From: Gnetum montanum
Taxonomy: Eukaryota; Streptophyta; Gnetopsida; Gnetales; Gnetaceae
Assembly (NCBI GenBank): GCA_015680685.1
Contig: MNCI01001967.1
Span: 58,494 to 114,600 of the forward strand
Reading direction: 5' to 3'
DNA: 56,107 nt
This document shows, one piece after another, positions 21,583 to 33,367 of the stretch (its first letter is position 1; the number at the start of each line of letters is the position of its first letter). Under the pieces are notes generated by a model. That model had not been told where the DNA came from. It was given only the letters and a program-made list of their open reading frames with translations, and searched no databases. A program made the position numbers and the translations under genes.

Positions 21583-22880
21583 TTGTTAAATTAAAATAAA
21601 GAAAATTCCTACCTTATTGTTAGCATTTGACAAATTAATCATGTGGCCTTGATTTAGTTAATTTTCTAAAACCCATGGTTTTACCTTGACACCTTTACTT
21701 TTATTTACTTCAAAAGGGGATATTTTTATGGAAGATGAGATTTAGGAGATATGTATTTCTCTATTTTTTTGTAACTTCCTATGGTGATCTCCATGATATT
21801 TGTTGTCAAGAAAAAACTTAGCAACCATAGCTCAAATTTCTAATAACTCTCTATGGAAGTTATAACCTCTAGGATGGTTATGAGTTAATACCCATAAATA
21901 TTTGTAATACCCTTAAATTCTCATGATTATTGTAACTACCCTAAGCTCACTATAAAAAGATCTTCAAAGGTAGAATTTAAGGAAGCTTTTTGGGAAGAAG
22001 AAATTTGAAGATTGCTTGTAAGATGGCTTGCTAAAGACATCATTTTAGCCACTTTGTTTGTCCTGTGAGTTTATGTTTTCTTATTTTGTTTTAACTACTT
22101 AGTTAGTGGTTTAGGTACTATCATGCTTGGCATTTAAATTTGGGATTTTTAGATCACTTTTATAGTTCTTTGTTGCATGTTAGTTGACTCTTATTAAGAG
22201 TTTCCCTAGAAGAGCTCATATTAGGAAGCCTCAAGAGCAATTTAATAGAGAATTTTATTATTATGCAATGTTTAAGGCTACTGTTAGGAATGTTGTAAGA
22301 GAGCCTTTGCAATAGACAAACTAGTTGAAAAATTCAATAGTCTAAAGGGTTAAAAAAAATCTTTGGTATTTTGAAAGGACTAAAATAGCTTTTTGATTTT
22401 TAAAGTATATTCCCTTGGTATTTCAATCAAAAATTGTCATATCTTTGAAAGCTTTGTTGTATGCAATCGTGGACAGCTATTATCTAGCCAAAATAGAGTT
22501 TTACATGGTAATTTTTGATAGTATAGTAGGATTATTTTAAAGAAATTGCTTTTTTGAGCCTAGAAAATTTGAACAATTCATAGATATTGAATTAGGGATA
22601 ACTTTATTGTGAAGTGTTTCTTCATATCAATTTACCTTGCTTAAATATTTGAGATTTTTACACAAATCTGCTTTCTTTTCTCTCTTTCCATTGAATCTTG
22701 CTCTATTTTTAGTTTTCTTGTGAAAATTTTTCTCTCTAGGGAAAATTAGGAGTAAGTACTATAAGGATCGTATAAGCTAAGTGATTGAACAAAATAGGAA
22801 TCTCCAACTCACACTATTTTACAAAGTTGGCCAGATCTCTTTCATGATAGCTTATTACAACTTTATACACAACCCAACTT
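21583..22880 (+). promoter_or_regulatory. Promoter-like or LTR-like sequence of unknown family
   Basis: A TATAAAAAG box in CTCACTATAAAAAGATC lies at about 21950, followed by a T-rich leader. The part before it has several near-repeats of TATAACC/TAATACCC/GTAACTACCC type. A possible LTR start TGTTAAATTAAAATAAAG lies near 21583, but I see no clear matching end or primer binding site. It could be a solo LTR of another family or the promoter of a lost gene. Confidence 0.25.
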
Positions 22881-23289
22881 TTTCAACACTCACAACAACA
22901 AGCACATACTCACATTTAGTTACTAAGCCTATTTGAAGGTATTTGGGCCTTGGTGTTACTCGAGACTAGCAAGTACCTAAATCCTGTTAGAGGCACTCAT
23001 TGGCGGTTGCATCCCAAACAATTGTCAATAGCCACGTGATCGATGGACATTACAATGAACATTATCTGCATGAGTGGTGGTGGTGGACATTATAGTGAAC
23101 GTTATTACCATGGCCATTATACATGGGTGATGGCTCCTCATGTGCCAAATTGGTATTTACAAATTCCCTGGCCAGATGCAACAAAGGATAGAGAATAGAA
23201 AAGGATAGGAAGAAAGAGAGAGAGGGTACTTGAGAGGACCACACCATATTAAACTTTTTGTTTGTGCACAAAATTGTGAAGGAAAAGTG
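22881..23289 (+). other. Sequence between promoter-like block and LTR-B R/U5
   Basis: No gene recognised. It contains an imperfect direct repeat GGACATTACAATGAACATTAT / GGACATTATAGTGAACGTTAT (about 23045 and 23085) and a GA-rich patch (about 23205-23228). By position it would be U3 of the family-B 5' LTR, but it does not match the U3 side of the two minus-strand LTR-B copies. Confidence 0.3.
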
Positions 23290-23709
23290 TTGATACTTTG
23301 TGGTAATTAATAGCCAATAATGTTTTAAGATTGTGAAGTTGTTGCACTGCAGAGATAATAGAGTAGGGTCACAAAGTAGGTGACGTCTTCTTTGTAATCT
23401 TCCTTATTTCTCATAAATTTATTTAACTTCAATTTTGTTTAATTGATAATATTCATCTTTAAACTTAATGTTAGAAGTTAAGGTGAATATTGTTGATTAT
23501 ACTTATGGGTGATAGTCATAAGTGTTGTGTTCTCAATTGAATCTAGATCTAATCGTTAGTTTTATGTTTTGATGATCTTTTAACTTTAACCATTCCTCCA
23601 CGGGATATGACTCACGAGTCAATCATAGATGAGGTGATAATTTCTATAATGAAAGAAATAAAGATAAAGATTAAAGGTATCTAGCACTGAATTTTTCTTG
23701 GCTCATCAA
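23290..23709 (+). repeat. LTR-B, 5' LTR of the family-B element (recognisable R/U5 part)
   Basis: Matches the minus-strand LTR-B copies through AAGTTGTTGCACTGCAGAGATAA, TTTGTAATCTTCC, GTGATAGTCATAAGTGT-type and GATGATCTTTTAACTTT blocks, and ends CTTGGCTCATCAA. It is followed at once by a primer binding site and then by gag. Confidence 0.6.
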
Positions 23710-23710
23710 T

Positions 23711-23731
23711 TTGGCGATGTTGCCAGCGAGG
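23711..23731 (+). other. Primer binding site, tRNA-Asp-like (family B)
   Basis: TTGGCGATGTTGCCAGCGAG starts one or two bases after the LTR end. It resembles the TGGCGCCGTTGCCGGGGA site complementary to the 3' end of tRNA-Asp that Athila and Tat-type plant elements use. Mutations are present. Confidence 0.6.
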
Positions 23732-24304
23732 TCGATAGAGTTAATCATCATCAAGAGTTCTATATGTTTTAATTTCATTTTGTAATTTCATATTCCAGGT
23801 ACATTTTATTTTATTTTATTTTACTTATTTTATTTTATATTTCTTTTATTTAAGTAATTTGAGAAATATTTTCTTTTCCTTGTTTTTCTTACATTAAAAA
23901 TCCAAAAATAAGGAAAAATCCTAGGAATTAGCTCCTCTTATCGTACAACTAGTTAAAATTGTTTTGAAAGTTGCAATTAAAGTTGTGATAGTAGGACTTA
24001 TTAGATTAGTTGTAAATTCTTAGGAATGGTAGCCCATGAATGTGCTAACAAGGAATGTTCTTATTAAATGAAACCAATAAAGCAGCCAAAGAAACCAACA
24101 CGAATTCAACCTTTTAGAAGCACTCTTAGCCTTTATAAACATACAAAAGTCATTCAAAAATAAGACCAAGAGGAACCAATACAATCAAGATCTGATTTTT
24201 CTTCTCCTTTGACAACATAAAATCCAAAAGAAAAAACACAACATAATTTTTCCATATATGTTAATCTTCTATTTGATATTCCAACTACAACCATAAGTTC
24301 AACT

Positions 24305-25552
24305 ATGGGAACAGGGTCTCAAAATCTAAGTACTACCCTAATTTCAACTTATGTGACCACAACTGGAGGAATTACCCAACTAGTGAGTACTTTGAATTTA
24401 CAAACTCCACCACCAAGCTCTATTTCTATGCCAAATCCTATAGTAACCCCAATAGTAACCTCTACTTACACAATGGGATCATATTCACATCATACACCTC
24501 CCCCATTTTTCTTAAGTTCAATTTCTCTCTCCTTTGGTAGTTTGAGTTCCAATGTTCCAATTGGTTAGCCCTATCCAGGACAAACCATTGGGGAGTTATT
24601 GAATCAAAGAACACCCATTATACCTAAAGGACCATAAGTTTTTTCACAAGGAAGAGATGTAGAGGTTAAAAATATTCATTTATTAACTATCTTTAAAGGA
24701 ACAAATAATGAGAATTTGATTACTCACATAAGAGAATTTGAAACAACATTAGCCATGTTAGCATCGTAGACTGGGGATAGAGGTAAGATGATTGCATTTA
24801 AATCAACCGTAAAGGACAAAGCTAATTTTTGGCTACAAACCCTTGGAACGCAAATTAGTTCATGGGATGAATTTAAGAATGCTTTTCTACAAATATTTCT
24901 TTCTAATGATAGGCTATGTTCATTAAGAAAGCAATTAATGAGTTTTATGCAACATAAGGATGAAGACTATGAGAGTATCTTTGATAGATTTAAAGGATTA
25001 TGCTTAAAAAATCCAAACCATGGATTTTGAGGCCATCAATTAATTCAAATCTTTGTAGAAGGCTTATTACCTTATTGTAGACAAAATGTTGACTTTGCAT
25101 GTGAAGGAAATATTTTAAATGCAACCTTGGAAGATGGTTGGAGAATCATAAATTCGTTAGTAGATTAAAGTAAACATTGGCCAAAACCCAATATTACACA
25201 AGGCATGACTCAACAAACAAAATAGTTAAATAAAAAAGTGGCTAAATTGACACGATTAGTTAAAAAACAAGCTCATGCAATTCAAGGAGAAATGTGCAAC
25301 ATTTGTGGCAGTTCCCAGCATGACCAAACAACTTGCCCAACCTTGTTCTATTGTTAAGAGGAAATGCAAGAGTCAGTAAAGGCTTTTCAACAATTTAAGA
25401 GCCAACCAACAATGAACTTTCCTCAAAAACCATTTTACCAACAATAATATCCTTAAAATAACTTTAAGCCATTTAAGAATCCAACTAATGAACACTTGGA
25501 TAAACTCACCCAAAGCCTTACTTCCCAACCTAAAGGAGATTTCAGGACTTAA
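24305..25552 (+). pseudogene. gag: Family-B gag relic
   Basis: Frame 2 throughout, with about ten stops. After a Ser/Thr/Pro-rich N-terminus, the retrotransposon gag domain is clear: DKANFWLQTLG, SSWDEFKNAFLQIFLSNDR, LRKQLMSFMQHKDEDYESI and FDRFKGLCLKNPNHGF (24820-25030). A CCHC zinc knuckle with exact C-X2-C-X4-H-X4-C spacing (CNICGSSQHDQTTC) lies at about 25301-25342. This is the capsid/nucleocapsid precursor that packages element RNA. The stops (for example at 24566 and 25028) show it is dead. Confidence 0.8.
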
Positions 25553-25971
25553 TAAAAAATAAATTACAATCCCAACCTGAACCAAACCCTACATCTCAAA
25601 GAAAGGCTAAAGAGCAATTACATTCCATCACTACAAGGTGTGGAAAAACAATTGAACCTAAACCCCAAAAGAAGGTGAGATTTTAGGAGGTAGGAACACA
25701 AGAAGAAATTCAACCACAAATAGTAAATGAGGAAGATCAACCAACTACAGAAAAAGAACAACCATTACTTTCTAGGCAACTAGTTTTACCTCCTTTCCTT
25801 AAATGATTACAAGAGGATTTTACAACTAAAGCCCATCTTGAAAGAAAGTTTAGTGAATTGTATTTGCATATCCCTTTAGAAAAAGCAGTAAAAGAGACAC
25901 CTCTTTACGCCAAATACTTAAGGGAATTATGCACTAGGAGAAGAAAGGAAAAAATTCCTAAATAAGTTTAT

Positions 25972-26420
25972 TTGGTTGACAAACTTTCTCAACTTATACA
26001 AAATCACGAGATTCCAAAATACCAAGATCCTAGAGTTCCTACCATCCTAATCAAAATAAATGACCAAGTAATTAAAAATATCCTATTGGATTTAGGAGCC
26101 AACATTAATATCATGCCTCTTGAAATGGCTAGGTCACTTGATATACAAGATATCAAAGAAGTAAACATGACAATATCATTCACTGATGGTTCAAATGTAT
26201 GACCCATAGGAATAGTAGACGACTTGATAATTGAGGTAGAAATAGGAAAATACTCAATTGACTTTGTTGTTTTGGAAGTAAAAGATCCTAATTGTTTTCC
26301 TATTATATTAGGGAGACTTTGATTAGCAACAATTGATGTAGTAATTAATTGTAGATCTGGACTACTTCAACTTTCCTTTGCCAATCTTACTTTCACACTA
26401 AATATATATGATAAGTAAAA
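25972..26420 (+). pseudogene. Family-B aspartic protease relic
   Basis: The frame-1 segment contains VPTILIKINDQVIKNILLDL followed by GANINIMPLEMARSLDI. The DLGAN box is the active-site loop (Asp-X-Gly-Ala) in the form typical of Athila-like elements. The second hydrophobic ILGRL box follows after a stop (CFPIILGRL, about 26300). The gag-to-protease step needs a frame change (frame 2 to frame 1), and the protease is followed by more stops. It would process the polyprotein. Confidence 0.75.
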
Positions 26421-26749
26421 GAAGATCGTTTAAATGTAGACTTGAAGGAAACAAGAATGCTCTACAATTTACCCACTTTAGCAATGGCACAAGATAGGGA
26501 AACCTTAGTGTTGAATAATTTTGAGGAAGGACCTTTAGATCCCTCAACTAAAGAACAACAAGGTCTCCTTGACCATATTTTGAATTTGGGTTCAAGGAAT
26601 ATTTGAAAAATAATTCAACCAACAAATAAAGATTCCTTGGATCTTAGAGAACTACCTAGTATAGTTAAGTATGTTTTCCTAGATCATAATAAACCATTAA
26701 TAAAAATTTCCAACTTACTAAGGAGTAAGAAAGAAAATTATTAGAAGTT

Positions 26750-28110
26750 CTCCATAGAAAATCTAAGGCATTTGCATGGAGTTATGAGGACCTTCACTAA
26801 GGGTTCTCACCCAACATCATATCTATCTAGAGGACAATGTAAAGCCAATAAGAATTCCCCCAACATGAATTTATTCAACCTTAAAACAAATTGTTAAGGA
26901 TGAAATTTCAAAACTTTGAAAAGAAGGAATAATTTATCCAATAGCTGATAGTGAATGGGTGAGCCCCATTACTATAGTACCAAAAAGGGTGGAAAATGGA
27001 CAGTATATGTATATTATAGAAGGTTAAACCAAAATACAAAGAAAGACAATTTTCCATTACCATATATAGATCAAATTTTGGAAAAATTAGAAGGACATGA
27101 ATATTATTGCTTTTTGGATGGATATAGTAGTTCCAATCAAATATCCATTACCCCTGAAGATCAACATAAAACAACCTTTACATGTTCTTATGAAAATTTT
27201 GCTTATAAATGTATGTCTTTTGGCCTTTGTAATGCACTAGCTACTTTCCAAAGAGTCATGATCTTAATATTTTCTAATATGTTAGAAGATAATGTTGAAG
27301 TTTTGATGGATGATTTTTCAATCTATGGGAATACTTATGAAGAAACTTTACAACATCTTAAACACGTCTTAGATAGATGTATTGATAAAAATTTAAAATT
27401 AAGTTAGGAAAAGAGTCATTTGATGGTTATGAGTGGCATAGTGTTAGGACATGTTATTTCTAAAGATGAGATAAGGATGGATGATGAGAAAATAAGAGTC
27501 ATATTTACACTTCTAGCTCCAACTAATTTAAAGACTCTTCAATTTTTTCTAAGACATGCTCAGTATTATAAAAGGTTTATTAAAGACTTTTCAAAAATTG
27601 CTAAACCATTATACATGCTCTTAGAAAAAGATCCTTCGTTTGTTTGGACTAATGATTGTCAAGAAGCATTCTTGAAATTGAAAAAATGAGTAACCATAGC
27701 CCCTAAATTAAATGCACCTAATTGGGATTATCCATTTGATCTAATGTGTGATGCTAGTGACGTAGTAGCAGGGGTAGTTTTAGGACAATACATTGATCAT
27801 AAACCATGAGTGATTTATTATGTGTCCAAAAGTTTAGACCAAACCTATGTAAACTATATAACTACAAAAAAAATTATTAGCTATTGTATATTCTGTAGAT
27901 AAATTTAGACATTATTTAATAGGATATAAAACTAGAGTATATACTGATCATTCAACCATTAAATTCTTAACTACCTAAAAAATAGAAAATTGAAGAATAA
28001 TGAGATGGTGCTTATTACTCTAAGAATTTGACCTAGATATTTTAGATAAAAGAGAAAGGGAAAATGTAGTAGCAAATAATCTTTCAAGGGTAGAAACTAC
28101 TGATAAGAAT
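26750..28110 (+). pseudogene. Family-B reverse transcriptase and RNase H relic
   Basis: From 26955: KGGKWTVYVYYRRLNQNTKK, FPLPYIDQILEKLEGHEYY, FLDGYSSSNQISI, YKCMSFGLCNALATFQRVM and the catalytic VLMDDFSIYG (about 27299-27328), so the Asp-Asp pair is intact. The connection has VLGHVISKDEIRMDDEKI and FLRHAQYYKRFIKDFSKIAK. RNase H begins YPFDLMCDASDVVAGVVLGQ (about 27730). The wording of these blocks is Athila-like. Stops at about 27405, 27687 and 27808 and a frameshift near 27870 interrupt it. Confidence 0.8.
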
Positions 28111-29520
28111 TGAACACAAGGAGTCTTTCATGATGAATTTTCTAATAAACCTTTTTCTACAAGAAAGGATCCTTGGTTTGCTGATTTAGCCAACTATCCA
28201 GCCACTATGAAAACCCCTACTAATTGGACTAAAGAAAAAAGACGTCTTTCTTATGCACCATATCTAGGTACATCTGGAGTAGTACATATCTCTATCGAAT
28301 CTATAAGGATAACATAGCAAGAAGATGTGTGGCTGAGAATGAACAATAAGAAATTCTACAAATGTGCTATGAATTTTAGGGGGTGGCCTCTTTGATAGCA
28401 AACTTACTATTATCAAAATCCTTCAAAGTGGATTTTATTAGCCCTCAATTTTTAAAGATGCACATAAGTATGTACAAGAATGTGATAAATGTCAATGAAT
28501 GGGAGCCATAACAAAAAGACATGAAATTCCCTTCAAAATAATTTTAACAACAAAACCATTTGATGTATGGGATATAGACTTTTTATGACCATTTCCACCA
28601 TCTAATGGATGTCAATACATTTTGGTTTGTATTGACTATGTCACCAAATGGGTAGAAGCAAAAGCCATCCCAACAAATGATGTTAAGGTTGTTATAGCAT
28701 TCCTTAGAGAAAATATTTTAACATGTTTTGGAACTTCAGGAGTGATCATTAGTGATCAAGGAACCCATTTTGTCAACAAAATCTTGGAAAAATTCCTTAA
28801 GTCTTGTGGTATCCAACATAAAATAGCTATTGCCTATCATCCTTAAACAAATAAACAAGTAATAACTGCTAATAGAATTATATTGAATATATTAACAAAA
28901 ACTGTATGTACTAAAGGAAAGTATTGGTTTAAAAAATTGCAAGATGCACTTTGGGCTTATTAGATTACTTGTAAACCAAGTTTAGGATATTCACCTTATC
29001 AATTGGTTTCTAGTAAGTTATGTCTATTGCCTATTGAACTTAAATATCAATCTTTACTATTGGCCTAAAAAATCAACTTTGATGAAGACATGAACCAGGC
29101 TACTCGAATCAACCAACTTCACGAACTTGACAAAATGTGGATACGTGCTCTTGACAAACAAAAAATTATAAAGAAAAAAATGGAGACATTACATGATAAG
29201 AATATCTTTTAAAAACACTTTTCTAGAAGTGATAAATTTCTTCTCTACAATATGAGATTACATAAATTTTCAGGGAAGTTAACAACTAGGTGGAAAGGCC
29301 CTTATTTAGTTATCTAACCCCATGATAATAGAAGAGTTCTCATATGACCTATTGATGATTCCTCAACTACATTCTTAGTCAATGGACAAAGACTTAAGTT
29401 ATAACATCAACATCACATTGAGGAACCTAGAGAAGATGAACTTGTAGAGTTAAGTGACCCTACTTATCCCATAACTGATGAATTACATAACAAAAATTCA
29501 TTAGAGGTCTTAGCTCTTTA
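28111..29520 (+). pseudogene. Family-B integrase relic
   Basis: Core: WDIDFL, stop, PFPPSNGCQYILVCIDYVTK (first Asp), VVIAFLRENI, GVIISDQGTHFVNKILEKFL (second Asp). The third acidic position is lost: TNKQVITANR (about 28848-28880) has Ile where Glu is expected. The C-terminal part reads DALWAY, GYSPYQLV, FDEDMNQATRINQLHELDKM and KLTTRWKGPYLVI, the last being a GPY/F-type module. Its order and wording resemble Athila integrases. At least eight stops are visible, so it cannot insert DNA. Confidence 0.75.
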
Positions 29521-29524
29521 AAAT

Positions 29525-30757
29525 AACATTCAACAAGAATCTTATGTCATAGAACAAACTTTAAAGTAGTATTCATAGTCTACAACTTTTACCTTGAAAA
29601 ATGTAAAAGGGAATAGAAAATTCTATTATTAGTTGGGACTATAAAGAATTTAGTAGAAAAGGACAACTCCTCCTACCTTGAGATAAGTAGGTTTAAACCT
29701 AAAATCCAACTAAAGGTGAGCCTTAGATTAATAAGTGTCTTACACATAATAAACTTTATTATTTTTCAACAATATTCTTTAAGTACAAGTTTCATAAGTC
29801 AAGGTGGCTAAATAGCTTAGTTTAGGGTAATGCTTATTAGTGTTTGGTTTCTATTAAATACCTAATTGGATGAGTCGCTAAAGTGGAAAAGTTTTGTTAT
29901 ATTGGATCTAGTTTCTTCAGTAGAAAAAGGCACCTATCAATATCAAACCATGTGACCAACCCTTACAAAATGAAATTGGCTCCCATAATAACCTCATGGT
30001 TGAAGCTAGTCAAATATTGAATTTCTTACCAAAAAAAAAGAGAAAATAAATATAAATATAAATAAAAAAGAAAAAAAATAACCCACCCCATAAGAACCTT
30101 CAATCATGAGCTGAGCCCCACTCCCACAAGAACCTTATAGTTAGGGCAATTCTACAAGCTCACAAGTTTAAGCATCCTACAAGAACCCCCTTATGTAAGT
30201 AGAGTGTTTAAGGGATCGACAATAATTACCAATCAAATTAAGATCCCACTACCTTATAACTAGGGTATAACATTGGCAGCAAAGGAGTGACTCCTCAATA
30301 ATCAGTATCTTAATGGGCACCTTCACTTTTAATCATTCCTCTTACTCTATTATTTAGTTATTTTTCTTTTCTTTCTTTATACTTCTTAGATTATTATTCT
30401 TTTTGCTTTTTTTTTTACCTGGTTTTTACCATTTGCTATTCCTCTTTTTAAATTTTTGTTATGTTATCTTCCTATTTTCTCTTATATGGTCATCTCTCTA
30501 ACTAGTGCTACTTTTGTGCATGGGTTTTCTTTATGTTTTCCATAGGTGTTAGTGGTCAAGATCCCTACTATGGTAGCCAATGATAGATACTAACACTTGT
30601 TCACCCATTGCCTTTGGTTTCCTCTTAGTCTAGATATATAAAGCCCAAGGCAACTTTTTCTTTTGGTATATCCTTTAACCATATCTCTTTTCTATATTTT
30701 ATATTTACTAATTAACCTAAGTATGTTACATACCTTAGTTTAATTAGGGGGAGGGGA
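29525..30757 (+). other. Family-B 3' non-coding region ending in a polypurine tract
   Basis: About 1.2 kb without a gene, from the integrase end to a purine run AGGGGGAGGGGA at 30746-30757. It contains a TATATAAAG motif (about 30636) and A-rich (30004-30080) and T-rich (30357-30480) stretches. About 29580-30700 is repeated in inverted orientation at 42003-43150. The purine run would prime plus-strand synthesis of the family-B element. Confidence 0.6.
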
Positions 30758-30877
30758 TAACTAATTAATAAAGGATATGATAGTAGGATATAACCAACTT
30801 GGAAGTTGATCCAAGATCAAGTTAGGAAATGAGTTAGATGCAAGTAATGCATCTCGAATCCTTAAATCATAGGAAAG
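30758..30877 (+). repeat. Candidate start of family-B 3' LTR, interrupted by LTR-A
   Basis: The 120 bases after the polypurine tract (TAACTAATTAATAAAGGATA onward) are where the 3' LTR-B should begin. LTR-A starts at 30878. I could not match these bases to the 5' LTR-B, whose U3 is unclear, so this rests on position alone. Confidence 0.3.
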
Positions 30878-31792
30878 TGATGAATAGCGATATCGAGATT
30901 GCGATATCACATCTATGATATCAGGTCCGCGATATCGGAGCCTTCCACATGATATCGGGCATCCGATATTGGGACCTACCCCATTGCCTATAAATAAGAG
31001 GTGGGTGCACTTGGTTTTGACAGTTAGTCTTAGTCCCTTACCCAAACTCTTGCCTTTTTTCCTTATTAGAGATAGAATTATTTCTGAGTACCTATAGTAG
31101 GAGTCATAAAGTGAACAGATCTTTATTCGAGCATTGTGTACCTAAGCACACCTTGTGTACAGCAATAAAGACAAACTTTGTGATAAACCTTACAACATTC
31201 AGAATAGATTAATTAATGTTAATTACTATTACTTAATGCTTTCCTTATTTAATTAATGTTCTCTCTCTCATCCTACAACTCTCCTAAGTAAGCACACTCA
31301 GTATGACCACTTCGAGCATGTGTGCAACGCTTAGTAACCCAATAACAATTAGTGTTTGGTAACCCTAGTAGTGTTGCACTGGTTCAGGATGTGTATGGCA
31401 AGTGAGAATGGATGCTGGTGTTAGGACTAGTTAAAGCATAATTAAGTAGTTAACATTAGTTAGTAATTAGTTAGTAAGCTAGTAACTAAGCATAGTTATC
31501 TTTCTAGTAACTAAGCATATGTTGGTGTTAGGACTAGTAATTACTTAGTTATCTTTCTCCTCCCTTTGTAGCACCAAGACATTAAAACATAAAAACTATA
31601 AAAATCATGTACCTCAAGTTTACTTAACCATACACTCATGCTATACAAGTAAGCTTGAGAAGACAACGATTGACTAACTTGTCCTTGTTCCATAAAGGTG
31701 CATAAGCACTTAGTCTTTGGATTTCGACCAGATCATGCATGTACACACTTGTATTCGTATGGTTGAGTGTAGGGATACCTCGCCACTCATCA
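30878..31792 (+). repeat. LTR-A, 5' LTR with adjacent primer site
   Basis: Starts TGATGAATAGCGATATCG and ends GATACCTCGCCACTCATCA. U3 has at least six GATATC/GATATT palindromic halves (30888-30970), then CCTATAAATAAGAGG (about 30989). R/U5 carries the usual TGACCACTTCGAGCATG block. At 915 bp it is longer than its relatives because of a local duplication around 31440-31545, where TAGTAACTAAGCATA and GGTGTTAGGACTAGT are each repeated. Confidence 0.8.
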
Positions 31793-31812
31793 TTGGCACT
31801 ATTGCCGAGGAC
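31793..31812 (+). other. Primer binding site, tRNA-Asp-like (family A)
   Basis: TTGGCACTATTGCCGAGGAC begins at the base after the LTR end, which proves 30878-31792 is a 5' LTR. It is a mutated relative of the tRNA-Asp-complementary site. Confidence 0.7.
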
Positions 31813-32212
31813 ATTGTTGTTTGTGCGCTAATTCAAACTTAGAAAATCTTTCCCATCATTGGAACGAACCCTTAGGGTTGGTTACAAAATAATAATAATA
31901 ATATATTGCACACTGAATAGACAATTATGTCTCCTTCTTCTTATGAGAGTGTTAGCAGGAAGGCTGATTTTTCGATTTTTATCCTAAGCCCCGGATTTTT
32001 TCGTTTTTCTTCCTAACCCCTACACCTTCGGTAGTCATTATCTACCTTTTCCCGGATCCATATTAGCCATACCACAACTTAGCCAAGGAACCTAAACCGA
32101 AGCAAGGTATGATTTACTTAATGATTCAATTACCCTTGCTAATATATGATTGTGTTGTGGGTGCAGATGGCCATTATACAACAATGGAATGGATCTGGAG
32201 CAAACACTTGGA
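31813..32212 (+). other. Family-A leader and possible gag start
   Basis: ATGTCTCCTTCTTCTTATG at about 31927 resembles the gag start of the minus-strand element (ATGTCTTCTTCTCATAAG at 41015). The coding sense is lost within about 40 codons and the N gap follows. The stretch GCAAG/GTATGA (about 32106) to GGGTGCAG (about 32166) looks like a 61-base intron, but this is weak. Confidence 0.35.
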
Positions 32213-33146
32213 NNNNNNNNNNNNNNNNNNNNNNNNNNNNNNNNNNNNNNNNNNNNNNNNNNNNNNNNNNNNNNNNNNNNNNNNNNNNNNNNNNNNNNNN
32301 NNNNNNNNNNNNNNNNNNNNNNNNNNNNNNNNNNNNNNNNNNNNNNNNNNNNNNNNNNNNNNNNNNNNNNNNNNNNNNNNNNNNNNNNNNNNNNNNNNNN
32401 NNNNNNNNNNNNNNNNNNNNNNNNNNNNNNNNNNNNNNNNNNNNNNNNNNNNNNNNNNNNNNNNNNNNNNNNNNNNNNNNNNNNNNNNNNNNNNNNNNNN
32501 NNNNNNNNNNNNNNNNNNNNNNNNNNNNNNNNNNNNNNNNNNNNNNNNNNNNNNNNNNNNNNNNNNNNNNNNNNNNNNNNNNNNNNNNNNNNNNNNNNNN
32601 NNNNNNNNNNNNNNNNNNNNNNNNNNNNNNNNNNNNNNNNNNNNNNNNNNNNNNNNNNNNNNNNNNNNNNNNNNNNNNNNNNNNNNNNNNNNNNNNNNNN
32701 NNNNNNNNNNNNNNNNNNNNNNNNNNNNNNNNNNNNNNNNNNNNNNNNNNNNNNNNNNNNNNNNNNNNNNNNNNNNNNNNNNNNNNNNNNNNNNNNNNNN
32801 NNNNNNNNNNNNNNNNNNNNNNNNNNNNNNNNNNNNNNNNNNNNNNNNNNNNNNNNNNNNNNNNNNNNNNNNNNNNNNNNNNNNNNNNNNNNNNNNNNNN
32901 NNNNNNNNNNNNNNNNNNNNNNNNNNNNNNNNNNNNNNNNNNNNNNNNNNNNNNNNNNNNNNNNNNNNNNNNNNNNNNNNNNNNNNNNNNNNNNNNNNNN
33001 NNNNNNNNNNNNNNNNNNNNNNNNNNNNNNNNNNNNNNNNNNNNNNNNNNNNNNNNNNNNNNNNNNNNNNNNNNNNNNNNNNNNNNNNNNNNNNNNNNNN
33101 NNNNNNNNNNNNNNNNNNNNNNNNNNNNNNNNNNNNNNNNNNNNNN
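32213..33146. other. Sequence gap (934 Ns)
   Basis: All bases are N. Nothing can be said about the interior of the LTR-A element that spans it; open frames running through the gap are meaningless. Confidence 0.99.
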
Positions 33147-33367
33147 ATAGCATAGAAGATAAACCGAAAAATACCCAAAAAATCACATACCTTATACTTG
33201 CTTAACCATACACCGTGACACTTACAAGCAAGCCTGGGAAGACAACGAACGGTTAACCCCAAGTGTTTCTTGTGGTGTTAAGGCATTTAGTCTGTGGAGT
33301 TCAACCGGATCGCGCATGCACGCTCGTATTCGTATGGTTGAGTGTAGGGGTACCTCGCCACTCATCA
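33147..33367 (+). repeat. LTR-A 3' part, plus strand, after the gap
   Basis: Matches the R/U5 end of LTR-A (ACTTACAAGCAAGCCTGGGA, GTATTCGTATGGTTGAGTG, GTACCTCGCCACTCATCA) and ends at 33367. With 30878-31792 it would bound an element of about 2.5 kb. The flanking pentamers (gaaag before 30878, gggta after 33367) do not match, so the two LTRs may belong to different insertions or the gap length may be wrong. Confidence 0.7.

Noticed and set aside
32106-32166. A 61-base intron (AG/GTATGA to TGCAG/A) in the family-A leader
   Set aside because: Splice-site-like ends alone are common by chance; no reading frame is joined by removing it and the gap hides what follows.
32092-33262. Five overlapping open frames of 330-360 codons
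   Set aside because: They run through 934 Ns; the readable ends are LTR and leader sequence.
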